Assembly (NCBI GenBank): GCA_007123395.1
Contig: SKLD01000138.1
Coordinates: 1-8,751, forward strand
Source of the DNA: Opitutales bacterium
GTDB taxonomy: Bacteria > Verrucomicrobiota > Verrucomicrobiia > Opitutales > Oceanipulchritudinaceae
Direction of reading: 5' to 3'
DNA: 8,751 bases
This document shows positions 1-6,201 of this stretch, piece by piece. A program made the translations under genes and the position numbers. Under the pieces are notes generated by a model, which was not told where the DNA came from, did not search any database, and saw nothing but the letters and a program-made list of their open reading frames with translations. The stretch's first letter is position 1; each line of letters starts with the position of its first letter.

Positions 1-169
1 GCATGCAGCAGTAGGTGATCAGCTCCACCCCGCTGAAGTCCGCCGCGCGCCGCAGCGCCGCGACCCACACCTCGCGCTGCACATCCGCGAGCAATCGCCG
101 CCGCTGCACCACACGCGCAATAAGGTGGTAAACACAAACTTTATCTGAGATGATTCTTCTTTCGCCCAT
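1..169 (-). CDS. REP-associated-type tyrosine (Y1) transposase, N-terminal fragment cut by window edge
   Basis: An open frame starts at the ATG at 169 and runs leftward off the window; 56 codons are visible. The translation begins MGERRIISDKVCVYHLIARV and contains YHLIARVVQRRRLL, then ADFSGVELITYCCM. This is the usual N-terminal pattern of the Y1/IS200-like 'RAYT' transposases: a YH(V/L)xxRVV strand, a basic helix, then xFSGVxxxxYxxM just before the HxH metal-binding motif. That HxH motif and the catalytic tyrosine would lie outside the window, so activity cannot be judged. Family knowledge: these are single-strand nucleases that usually occur as single domesticated copies beside REP palindromes and rarely move themselves. 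The stretch upstream of the start is clearly richer in A and T than the rest of the window, which fits acquired DNA. No Shine-Dalgarno is visible. The family call is fairly secure; intactness is unknown. Confidence 0.8.
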   Translation of the reverse strand, partial: MGERRIISDKVCVYHLIARVVQRRRLLADVQREVWVAALRRAADFSGVELITYCCM

Positions 170-249
170 AATTTATTTATTCGATTTCGAAAAGTGTGTA
201 ATAACTCAGACCTATTTGCAAAGGGAAAATGCGGTCAAGGCGAAAGTCA
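170..249. other. AT-rich spacer between yvlD-like gene and transposase
   Basis: An 80-base gap that is much richer in A and T than its surroundings, with runs such as ATTTATTTATTCG. It would hold the promoter of the transposase fragment on the minus strand, but no convincing -35/-10 pair is visible; a TTGACC (minus strand, about 232-237) lacks a good -10 partner at normal spacing. A short palindrome, TTCGA-TT-TCGAA (180-191), lies 11 to 22 bases upstream of the transposase start. No T-run terminator for the yvlD-like gene was found. Confidence 0.5.
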
Positions 250-729
250 TCAGACGTCGATGATGTCGTCGTCCCGGCGTTTGCGGAACTCGCCGGGGGC
301 GGCGTGGGCGCGGGTGACGGAGACGCGCATGCGGCGTGGGCCGAAGAGGAGGTTGGCGAGGAAAGTGACGACGCTGATGACGACGGCGACCCAGAGGGAG
401 GACCAGAAGGAGGCAACGATGAAGCCCTCGACGAGGTGGGCGGTGAGGTGAACGAGGAGGGCGTTGATGACAAGAATACCGAGGCCGAAGGTGAGGATGA
501 CAAACGGGAGGGCGAAGAGAATGAGGACGGGCCGCAGGAGGACATTGAAGAGGCTTATGAGCAGAACAACGATGAGCAGCGTCCTATTGTCAGCGTATTC
601 GATGCCAGCGGAAGTAAACGAGGCGAAGAGCACGCCCAGCGCGATGAGAGCCCACATTTGAATGAGGCGTGAAAAGGTGAGCCGGGTGGCGGGCGCACCA
701 CGGTCGGAGCGGTGGTTGAGATGATTCAT
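250..729 (-). CDS. Four-helix YvlD / 'phage holin family 4_2' membrane protein
   Basis: A 159-residue protein when started at the ATG at 729. A TTG directly before it (732) would add one residue, but the ATG is the more natural start. There are four hydrophobic helices at roughly residues 24-42, 51-69, 72-96 and 104-128. The signature stretch between helices 2 and 3, NVLLRPVLILFALPFVILTF, and the following GLGILVINALLVHLTAHLVEGF match the small YvlD-like family annotated as mycobacterial four-TMS phage holin superfamily IV. Despite the name, chromosomal members are not known to be lysis proteins and their role is unknown. After the last helix comes a basic cytosolic-looking tail (GPRRMRVSVTR) that ends in an acidic DDDIIDV. 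It lies 32 bases after the secreted-protein gene on the same strand, so cotranscription is likely. No Shine-Dalgarno is seen. Confidence 0.85.
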   Translation of the reverse strand: MNHLNHRSDRGAPATRLTFSRLIQMWALIALGVLFASFTSAGIEYADNRTLLIVVLLISLFNVLLRPVLILFALPFVILTFGLGILVINALLVHLTAHLVEGFIVASFWSSLWVAVVISVVTFLANLLFGPRRMRVSVTRAHAAPGEFRKRRDDDIIDV

Positions 730-761
730 CAATGGAGTGCTTTGTTCAATGAATACGCGGT

Positions 762-1247
762 TTACCTCGGCGTTGCGTCGCCGGGCGCGTCCGGCAGGTG
801 GGCGGGTTCGGCGTCTTCGAGGCCATGCCCCTCCGGGGCTTGGCGGAAGAGCGTGCGGGCGACGGTGTCGTGCGCCTCATCGTCCTCGGACTGGACGAGG
901 ACCATGCGGACCCAGAAATCGTGGGGGGGCGGAATGATGCGTGGGTTGGTCAGGTAGACACTGTCCGAAGCGGGTTCGAGGACGAGGCGGTCGCGCCGGT
1001 CAACACGGCGCATTTCTTCAGTGAACAAAACAACGCGGATGTAGGGCGGCTCGACGACGAGCCGCTCTTCATCGATGAAATAGGCACGAAACCGGTTGTC
1101 CACGACGCGCAGATTCATCGTGCCTTCGGGCGACTGAAAGTCCTGCCCGAATCCGTCCAGCTCTTCGCCGAGGCCGACGGCGAACAACCCGGAAACAGGC
1201 AGAATAAGGCCCAGGAAGATCCACGAAAGACGGCAGAATATCTTCAT
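762..1247 (-). CDS. Unrecognised secreted or periplasmic protein
   Basis: A 161-residue protein starting at the ATG at 1247. The first 24 residues (MKIFCRLSWIFLGLILPVSG, then LFAVG) form a typical signal peptide: a short basic start, a hydrophobic core and small residues before the likely cleavage. The mature part has alternating hydrophobic/charged stretches (NLRVVDNRFRAYFIDEERLVV, about 45-65; YIRVVLFTEEMRR, 69-81; FWVRMVLVQ, 111-119), suggesting a small beta-rich domain. It ends in a proline/acidic tail. I do not recognise the family. The frame stays open for a further 202 codons upstream inside rluA, but those codons read as low-complexity Arg/Pro/Ala/Ser and overlap a secure gene, so the signal-peptide ATG was chosen. 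No Shine-Dalgarno is visible. The 49-base gap upstream holds a weak hairpin, GTCGC/GCGAC (1262-1281). It is probably cotranscribed with the tonB-like and rluA genes. Confidence 0.75.
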   Translation of the reverse strand: MKIFCRLSWIFLGLILPVSGLFAVGLGEELDGFGQDFQSPEGTMNLRVVDNRFRAYFIDEERLVVEPPYIRVVLFTEEMRRVDRRDRLVLEPASDSVYLTNPRIIPPPHDFWVRMVLVQSEDDEAHDTVARTLFRQAPEGHGLEDAEPAHLPDAPGDATPR

Positions 1248-1296
1248 GGCAGACAATCTACGTCGCAGGGTCGTCCGCGACAAACGCAAAAATCGG

Positions 1297-2013
1297 TCAA
1301 AAGACGGGAAAGGCCGACGGGAGGGGCGACTCCACAGAGAAGGCCGGCAGTTGTTTGCCGTCGCCGTCGATCCGGATCGCCGAGGCGTGGAGATAGAGCC
1401 GTTTTTCGCCGGATTGCCGGGCGTAATCACGGTTGAAGCGAAAGTCCCCGTAAGTTGCGTCGCCGACAATGGGGAAGCGGCGCGCGGCGCATTGCACGCG
1501 GATCTGGTGGGTGCGGCCAGTGACGGGACGCAGCCGAAGGAGAGAGAGAACGGGCGGGCCGGGCAAGGTCCCGAGGCATTCCATGCGCGTCTCCGCAGGA
1601 TCGCCGCTTCCGGTATCTGCCCGCACGTTGCCGTGCCCGCGGCGCACGCGCAAGCGGTTGCGCCATGTTTCGGCGGGGCGCGCGGGGCGTCCCCGCACAA
1701 GCGCGTGGTAGGTCTTATGGACGGCATGGCGGGCAAAGGCCTCGCGCGCGGCAGCGGCCACGGCGGCATTCGTGGCGAGGAGGACGACGCCCGATGTCGG
1801 ACTGTCAAGCCGGTGCAAGAGGTGAATCCGGCTCCTGTCGCCGTCCATGTCATAGGTCTCGGACTTGGTGTTGTAGGGCAGGAGCAGGAGGGCGCGGGGA
1901 TCGGGTTTTGCGGAATTGGGGTGCGAGCGGACGCCGGGCGGCTTATCCACAGCTATCAATCCCGCGGGGTGGCGCGCGAGGACGCGGGCGGCGGGGTGCA
2001 GCGGCAGATCCAT
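1297..2013 (-). CDS. RluA-family RNA pseudouridine synthase
   Basis: A 238-residue protein that isomerises uridine to pseudouridine in structured RNA (rRNA or tRNA); the exact target site cannot be read from sequence. The catalytic motif HRLDSPTSG is at residues 67-75, with Asp70 the expected nucleophile. The other family motifs follow in order: HKTYHALVRG (99-108), the uridine-pocket stretch RLRPVTGRTHQIRVQ (160-174), GDATYG (184-189) and the C-terminal YLHA (207-210). The N-terminus begins directly with the fold strand LIAVDKPPGV (19-28), so there is no S4 RNA-binding domain, as in RluA/RluE/TruC-like short members. The length fits that group. It starts at an ATG 10 bases after the tonB-like stop and has no Shine-Dalgarno, so translational coupling or simple cotranscription is likely. 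The family is secure; the subfamily is not assigned. Confidence 0.93.
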   Translation of the reverse strand: MDLPLHPAARVLARHPAGLIAVDKPPGVRSHPNSAKPDPRALLLLPYNTKSETYDMDGDRSRIHLLHRLDSPTSGVVLLATNAAVAAAAREAFARHAVHKTYHALVRGRPARPAETWRNRLRVRRGHGNVRADTGSGDPAETRMECLGTLPGPPVLSLLRLRPVTGRTHQIRVQCAARRFPIVGDATYGDFRFNRDYARQSGEKRLYLHASAIRIDGDGKQLPAFSVESPLPSAFPVF

Positions 2014-2023
2014 GCGGGGGGCT

Positions 2024-3145
2024 TCAGTAAATGAAGGTCACCCGGAAGGACGAGCGGTCGCCCATGCGCAGGATCATCTCCGGCGTCCAGCGGAAGTAAG
2101 GTGCCTCGCTTGTGATCGCATCCGTGGAAATCGTCTCGGCGAGGCGTCCGGCGTCGGAGAAAAGAATCTCCACGTTTTCGACCTCGCCCTCGCGTGTGAT
2201 GTCAAACTTGACGGTCACCCTTGCACCGCGGAAGGCGACGGAGCGGGAGTTGTAGAGAATATTGCGCCAACGCCGCTCGATGATTTCGGCCACGCGGGTC
2301 CAGTACTCACCGAATTCGGAGTATTGCGCGTCGAGGGCGAGTCGTCCGATGCGGATGGCTCCTGTGTGGCTTGAGCGCAGGGGACCGTAGGAAGTCGGGC
2401 GTTCGACGGTCTGCCGCGGGCGCGGCACCGGGCTCTCGCTGGCCTGCTGCGGCGGTGTCTCCAGTCGGTCGCGCCCGTCTCCGTCGAGCGGGCTCCGCTC
2501 CTGGGCGGCGGATTCGGCGACGGAGTCGGGCACTTCGATATCGGCCTCGCGGGGGGAGTCGCCGCGCTGCTCAACGACGATTGCGCCTTCGCCGTCCGGT
2601 TCAACCGTCTCGGCCTCGGGGGCCTCGATCTCGGCAGCGGAGCCTGTGTCGCGCGGCGCGGCACGGCGCTCCTGCATGGGACTGTCGGCGGAATCCGACT
2701 GTTCGCCCCCGCCGAAGCTCGGCTGCGGGCTGGGCTGCTGAAACGGATTGCCCTGGATGATGCGGTTGGAGTTTTCCTCGTCGCCGTCGACGAGCGGGGT
2801 GTTATCCGGGCTCAGGGGAGCGGCTTCCTCCTGCGCGGCGACTTGGTCGCGGTCGGAGATGTTTATGGTGTCTTCCGGGCGCTGCTGCTCACGGTCGGGC
2901 GCGGCCATGACGAAACGTTCGTCCCTTTTTTCCTCCGGATCGACGAGCAGGAAATCCAAGGACCGCTGCGGATCGGAGGAGGCTGTTTCGGCGTAGGCCA
3001 CCGTCTGCGGCACCGCATAGTACAGCAGCATGTGCAGAAGCAGGGTAAAAACGACCGCCGCGATGGTGGCGTCGTTTTCCCCGGCTCCGCGCGTCGGGGC
3101 GAACGGATTCCAAACGCTCGCCGTAGCTGCGGTCGCTTTCTTCAC
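2024..3145 (-). CDS. TonB-like energy transducer (inner-membrane anchored, periplasmic C-terminal domain)
   Basis: A 373-residue protein with TonB architecture: a short cytoplasmic N-terminus, a single hydrophobic helix at about residues 27-46 (TIAAVVFTLLLHMLLYYAVP), a long periplasmic linker (about 50-260) rich in Glu, Asp, Pro, Ser and Gln, and a compact C-terminal domain (about 270-373). The C-terminal domain holds RVTVKFDITREGEVENVEIL and ends RVTFIY at the stop, as expected of TonB/TolA C-terminal folds. Known role of the family: couple the proton gradient, through ExbB/ExbD, to outer-membrane receptors. No exbB, exbD or receptor gene is in the window, so a TolA-like role is possible. 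The start is GTG at 3145; the codon before it is an in-frame TGA (TGAGTG), so no earlier start exists, and the next Met would cut the membrane helix. No Shine-Dalgarno is seen. Confidence 0.85.
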   Translation of the reverse strand: MKKATAATASVWNPFAPTRGAGENDATIAAVVFTLLLHMLLYYAVPQTVAYAETASSDPQRSLDFLLVDPEEKRDERFVMAAPDREQQRPEDTINISDRDQVAAQEEAAPLSPDNTPLVDGDEENSNRIIQGNPFQQPSPQPSFGGGEQSDSADSPMQERRAAPRDTGSAAEIEAPEAETVEPDGEGAIVVEQRGDSPREADIEVPDSVAESAAQERSPLDGDGRDRLETPPQQASESPVPRPRQTVERPTSYGPLRSSHTGAIRIGRLALDAQYSEFGEYWTRVAEIIERRWRNILYNSRSVAFRGARVTVKFDITREGEVENVEILFSDAGRLAETISTDAITSEAPYFRWTPEMILRMGDRSSFRVTFIY

Positions 3146-3223
3146 TCAAAAGGAATTATTGTGGCATCCGGAGCAGGAGACCGCAAGCGGAGCCGCACGG
3201 TTCAAAGATTCCCGGCACCGCCG
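3146..3223. other. Gap between pntB and tonB-like gene
   Basis: A 78-base intergenic stretch. It contains small GC-rich self-complementary pieces, for example GCGG-AG-CCGC at 3187-3196, but no stem followed by a T-run in the minus-strand direction. No clear intrinsic terminator of the pnt operon is therefore visible, and no convincing promoter for the tonB-like gene either. Read-through from pntB is possible. Confidence 0.4.
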
Positions 3224-4648
3224 TCAGCGGCTACTCTTGAACTCCGCGACGAGGGCGCTTACGGTTGCCTTGGCGTCTCCGTAGAGCATGCGCGTCTTTT
3301 CGAGGAAGTAGAGCTGGTTGACCAGCCCGCTGAAGCCCGCGCCCTGCCCGCGCTTGAGGGCGAAAACGGTGCGGGCCTCGTGGGCATTGACGATGGGCAT
3401 ACCGTGGATGGGGCTGGACGGATCGGTCACAGCCGCCGGATTGACGACATCGTTCGCGCCGATGACGATAACGACGTCGACCGTCGGCATGACCGGATTG
3501 ACCTCTTCCAGCTCGCAGAGCTGCTCGTAGGGGACATCGGCTTCGGCGAGGAGAACGTTCATGTGCCCCGGCATGCGCCCGGCAACCGGGTGAATGGCGT
3601 ATTTCACCGTCGCCCCGTTGCGCTCGAGCAGATCGCCGAGTTCCTTCACGGCGTGCTGCGCCTGGGCGACAGCCATGCCATATCCGGGCGCAATGACGAC
3701 GCTGGAAGCCGCTTCGAGAACGTAATAGGCGTCTTCGATAGAAGCCGCCTTCATTTCGCCCTGAATTCCGCTTCCGCCCGAAGCGGCGGCGGACCCGAAG
3801 CCACTGAAGAGCACGTTGGGCAGGGAGCGGTTCATCGCCTTGCACATGATCACGGTAAGGATCATGCCGCTGCAACCAACGAGCGCGCCCGCGACAATGA
3901 GCACATTGTTGAGAATAACAAACCCAGCAGCCGCGGCCGCCATCCCGGAGAGGCTGTTGAGCAGCGAAATGACCACCGGCATATCACCCCCGCCGATGGG
4001 CATGACGCCGAGCACCCCGACTACGAGGGCCAGAACCACGATGGCGAGAAAGAGCGTGTAGACCTGCGTCGAAGCGAGGATTCCGTTGCCGAGGATAAAG
4101 CCGGCCGCAACGATGACGAGGGCGGCAAGGAAAACGGTATTCACGATGGGCTGCGCGCGATAAACGACGGCACGGCTTCCGAAAGTTCCGGAGAGCTTGC
4201 CCCACGCCTGGACACTTCCGGAGAAAGTAGCGCCTCCGATGCCCACGGCAATGACGATGACGATCCAAGTGAAATGCGGTGCAACGGGACTCTCAAAAAA
4301 ATACACGGGCGCGCTCTGGTAACGGATCTTTTCGTACTCGGACCAGCCGACAAGGAGGCTGGCGAGCCCGCCGAATCCATTGAAGAGAGCGACCATCTCG
4401 GGCATGGCCGTCATTTTGACCAGACGCGCGGCAAGAGCGCCCACGGCCCCGCCGATAATCACGCCCGCGAAAATCCACGTGTAGGCGAGACCAGCGTGGG
4501 CTAGCGTGGCAACCACCGCGATAAGCATGCCGACGCTGCTCAAGAGGTTGCCGCGGCGCGCGGTCTCAGCCCGCCCAAGCATCTTGATGCCGAGGATGAA
4601 AAGGGCCGCAGCGATAATGTAAGCGAAGTTGGTTAAGGCCGGACTCAT
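3224..4648 (-). CDS. pntB: NAD(P) transhydrogenase subunit beta, PntB
   Basis: A 474-residue integral membrane subunit of the proton-translocating transhydrogenase (NADH + NADP+ + H+ out gives NAD+ + NADPH + H+ in). The first 270 residues hold about nine membrane helices, including the proton-channel segment GGGDMPVVISLLNSLSG (219-235) with Asp222 and Asn231. The C-terminal NADP(H) domain shows PGYGMAVAQAQ (321-331), the dinucleotide loop, followed by RMPGHMNVLLAEADVPY (358-374), VIGANDVVNPAA (395-406), the phosphate-binding KRGQGAGFSG (432-441) and MLYGDAK (454-460). Length is close to the family norm. Two sites differ from the E. coli protein: Asn90 where E. coli has the channel His91, and KRGQGAGF where E. 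coli has KRSMNTGY. The ATG overlaps the pntA2 stop by four bases (ATGA) and has a good Shine-Dalgarno, so the two genes are translationally coupled. Confidence 0.97.
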   Translation of the reverse strand: MSPALTNFAYIIAAALFILGIKMLGRAETARRGNLLSSVGMLIAVVATLAHAGLAYTWIFAGVIIGGAVGALAARLVKMTAMPEMVALFNGFGGLASLLVGWSEYEKIRYQSAPVYFFESPVAPHFTWIVIVIAVGIGGATFSGSVQAWGKLSGTFGSRAVVYRAQPIVNTVFLAALVIVAAGFILGNGILASTQVYTLFLAIVVLALVVGVLGVMPIGGGDMPVVISLLNSLSGMAAAAAGFVILNNVLIVAGALVGCSGMILTVIMCKAMNRSLPNVLFSGFGSAAASGGSGIQGEMKAASIEDAYYVLEAASSVVIAPGYGMAVAQAQHAVKELGDLLERNGATVKYAIHPVAGRMPGHMNVLLAEADVPYEQLCELEEVNPVMPTVDVVIVIGANDVVNPAAVTDPSSPIHGMPIVNAHEARTVFALKRGQGAGFSGLVNQLYFLEKTRMLYGDAKATVSALVAEFKSSR

Positions 4649-4935
4649 TTTCCGTTCCCTCCCTTCTTCTTGAACATTGCGAGCATCCGGTCGGTGACGA
4701 GGTAGCCACCTACGACGTTGACGGAGGCGAGGACGACGGCGAGAAAACCGAGGACCACGGCAACGCCACCCTGATCCACATTCACCGCGAGAATCGCGCC
4801 GACGACGGTGATTCCGCTGATCGCGTTAGACCCGGACATGAGCGGCGTATGCAGTTGCGACGGCACTTTGCTGATCAGCTCGAAGCCGAGAAACGCCGCA
4901 AGAGCGAGAATGAAAAAAAGCTGGACAATATCCAT
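4645..4935 (-). CDS. pntAB: NAD(P) transhydrogenase alpha subunit part 2 (membrane part, PntA2/PntAB)
   Basis: A 96-residue membrane protein equivalent to the C-terminal membrane part of E. coli PntA, here a separate gene as in Rhodospirillum rubrum. Three hydrophobic helices lie at about residues 4-22, 36-53 and 57-78. Between helices 1 and 2 is the family signature KVPSQLHTPLMSGSNAISGI (23-42), and helix 3 is followed by GGYLVTDRMLAMFKKK (76-91). With PntB it forms the proton-conducting membrane domain. It starts two bases after the pntA1 stop. An AAGGA, RC-read about 10 bases upstream inside the pntA1 end, could act as a weak ribosome site. Its last codons (Lys-Lys-Gly-Gly-Asn-Gly-Lys) double as the pntB Shine-Dalgarno. 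Confidence 0.95.
   Translation of the reverse strand: MDIVQLFFILALAAFLGFELISKVPSQLHTPLMSGSNAISGITVVGAILAVNVDQGGVAVVLGFLAVVLASVNVVGGYLVTDRMLAMFKKKGGNGK
4657..4663 (-). promoter_or_regulatory. Shine-Dalgarno of pntB inside pntA2
   Basis: On the minus strand this reads GGGAGGG, with a GGAGG core ending nine bases before the pntB ATG at 4648. It lies within the last codons of pntA2. It is the only strong Shine-Dalgarno seen in front of any gene of this window, and it supports the chosen pntB start. Confidence 0.8.
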
Positions 4936-4937
4936 GG

Positions 4938-6068
4938 TCAGGAATCCTTGCGGAACTTGGGGTGAACGACTTCGCCGCCATGAGTGAGGAGGCAGGAGCG
5001 CAGGATCTCATCGTCAGGACGGATTGTGAAGCACCGCCCTTCGGCATCCCATGAGTGCTCAAAAAAGGCAAATAGGTTGGACGCATACATTGTGCTGCTA
5101 TCACGCGCCACTGTCGCTTCGAGTGCGTTAGCCCCGATGATCCGGACCCCGTTATCGGTGACTACGGTTTCACCGGGCACTACCCCCTCGACATTGCCGC
5201 CGGCTCCGGCGGCGAGATCGACAACAATGCTGCCGGGCTTCATCCGCGCGACCATCGCCGCCGTCACGAGAACAGGCGCGGGACGTCCGAAGAGCTTCGC
5301 AGTGGTGATGACGAGATCGCTCTGCGCGCAGACCTTTGCCATCCCCTCGCGCTGAAGTTCGATCTGCTCCGGCGTAAGTTCGCGGGCATACCCTTCCGCC
5401 GTCTGCCCGGTTTCGCCAAGGTCGATCTTGACAAACTTTGCCCCGAGGGAACGTACTTGCTCTTCCACGACAGGACGCGTGTCAAAAGCCTCTATACGTG
5501 CGCCGAGCCGCTTTGCCGTGGCAATGGCTTGGAGACCCGCCACACCCACGCCAATGACAAACACACGCGCGGGCGACAACGTGCCCGCCGGCGTCATCAT
5601 CATCGGAAAAATACCGCGCGACAACGCCGCCGCCTGGATGACGGCCGCATAGCCCGCGAGATTCGCCTGCGAGGAGAGGGCGTCCATCTTCTGCGCAAGG
5701 GTCGTGCGCGGCATCATCTCCATGGAGACGGCACTGACACCCGCCGCCGCAAAGGCCGCGAGCGATTCCGTTTCCCGGAACGGATCGAAGAAGCTAAGGT
5801 GAACTGCTCCATGCTTCATCCGCCTGATTTCATCGACGGGAGGGCGAAGCACACGCCAGACCATATCGGCCCCGGCGAGCAGGTCCTCGCGCTCTCCGCC
5901 CACACTCACCCCGGCTTCGGCGTAGGCGGCATCAGGGTAGTCCGCTGCCGCGCCAATACCGGCCTCTACGGCGGTTTCCACGCCGAGGCCGACGAGCTTC
6001 GCCGCCACGGCGGGAGTGAGCGCGACCCGCGCCTCACCCCCCGGTTCTTTCAAAACAACTAGACGCAT
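4938..6068 (-). CDS. pntAA: NAD(P) transhydrogenase alpha subunit part 1 (NAD(H)-binding, PntA1/PntAA)
   Basis: A 376-residue soluble subunit that binds NAD(H) and passes hydride to NADP+ on PntB. It begins MRLVVLKEPGGEARVALTP, the typical alanine-dehydrogenase/PntA N-terminal domain. The RQD-loop residues are in place as Arg121, Gln126 and Asp129 in PRTTLAQKMDALSSQANLAG, with the spacing known from R. rubrum (127/132/135). The Rossmann dinucleotide motif GVGVAG is at 173-178, and the NAD-selective acidic residue is Asp196 in EAFDTR. Further family stretches are LGAKFVKIDLGE and the mobile-loop region that precedes PGSIVVDLAAGAGGN. Length is normal for the split-alpha type. ATG start at 6068; a GGAAG lies eight bases before it but is only a weak ribosome site. 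First gene of the pntA1-A2-B operon. Confidence 0.97.
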   Translation of the reverse strand: MRLVVLKEPGGEARVALTPAVAAKLVGLGVETAVEAGIGAAADYPDAAYAEAGVSVGGEREDLLAGADMVWRVLRPPVDEIRRMKHGAVHLSFFDPFRETESLAAFAAAGVSAVSMEMMPRTTLAQKMDALSSQANLAGYAAVIQAAALSRGIFPMMMTPAGTLSPARVFVIGVGVAGLQAIATAKRLGARIEAFDTRPVVEEQVRSLGAKFVKIDLGETGQTAEGYARELTPEQIELQREGMAKVCAQSDLVITTAKLFGRPAPVLVTAAMVARMKPGSIVVDLAAGAGGNVEGVVPGETVVTDNGVRIIGANALEATVARDSSTMYASNLFAFFEHSWDAEGRCFTIRPDDEILRSCLLTHGGEVVHPKFRKDS

Positions 6069-6201
6069 CCGTATATCTTCCGCTGGCGATGAACATTACA
6101 AATGATGAAGGGATAACTCCCTTCTCCAACATTCTGCGAGCGGGTGTAGCGACTCCCGCACTCAAAAGCAAGCGAAGTCGCCGATTTCCGGTGATTCCCC
6201 C
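6069..6201. other. Intergenic region upstream of pnt operon
   Basis: A 133-base gap between the glycosyltransferase stop and the pntA1 start, both on the minus strand. It should carry the pnt promoter and any glycosyltransferase terminator. The best promoter-like match on the minus strand is TTGCTT, 17 bases, TACACC (about 6130-6170), which is weak. A GCGGG/CCCGC hairpin (about 6140-6159) overlaps it, and a perfect 7-bp inverted repeat lies nearer to pntA1. No stem is followed by a solid T-run. Confidence 0.35.
6107..6124. repeat. Perfect inverted repeat upstream of pntA1
   Basis: GAAGGGA-TAAC-TCCCTTC: a 7-bp perfect stem with a four-base centre, 39 to 56 bases upstream of the pntA1 ATG. On the minus strand it is followed by ATCATTTG, which is too poor in T for a confident intrinsic terminator. 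It may be a weak terminator of the glycosyltransferase transcript, a structure in the pnt 5' leader, or a dimeric repressor site. Confidence 0.5.

Noticed and set aside
229..672. 147-codon very acidic open frame on the plus strand
   Set aside because: Exact antisense of the yvlD-like membrane gene. Its Glu/Asp richness is the mirror of the hydrophobic Leu/Val/Phe/Ile codons on the other strand.
1248..1853. 202-codon in-frame N-terminal extension of the secreted protein
   Set aside because: It lies inside rluA in another frame and translates to low-complexity Arg/Pro/Ala/Ser sequence. A clear signal peptide begins at the internal ATG at 1247.
798..2034. Two plus-strand frames of 212 and 262 codons (798-1436, 1246-2034)
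   Set aside because: Both are antisense to the secreted protein and rluA genes, with no recognisable motif and no spacing that fits a gene.
2843..4504. 553-codon open frame on the plus strand
   Set aside because: It is antisense to the tonB-like gene, the gap and pntB, and reads through all three. Composition is the His/Asp/Gly/Arg-rich type expected from the reverse of GC-rich codons, and no domain is recognisable.
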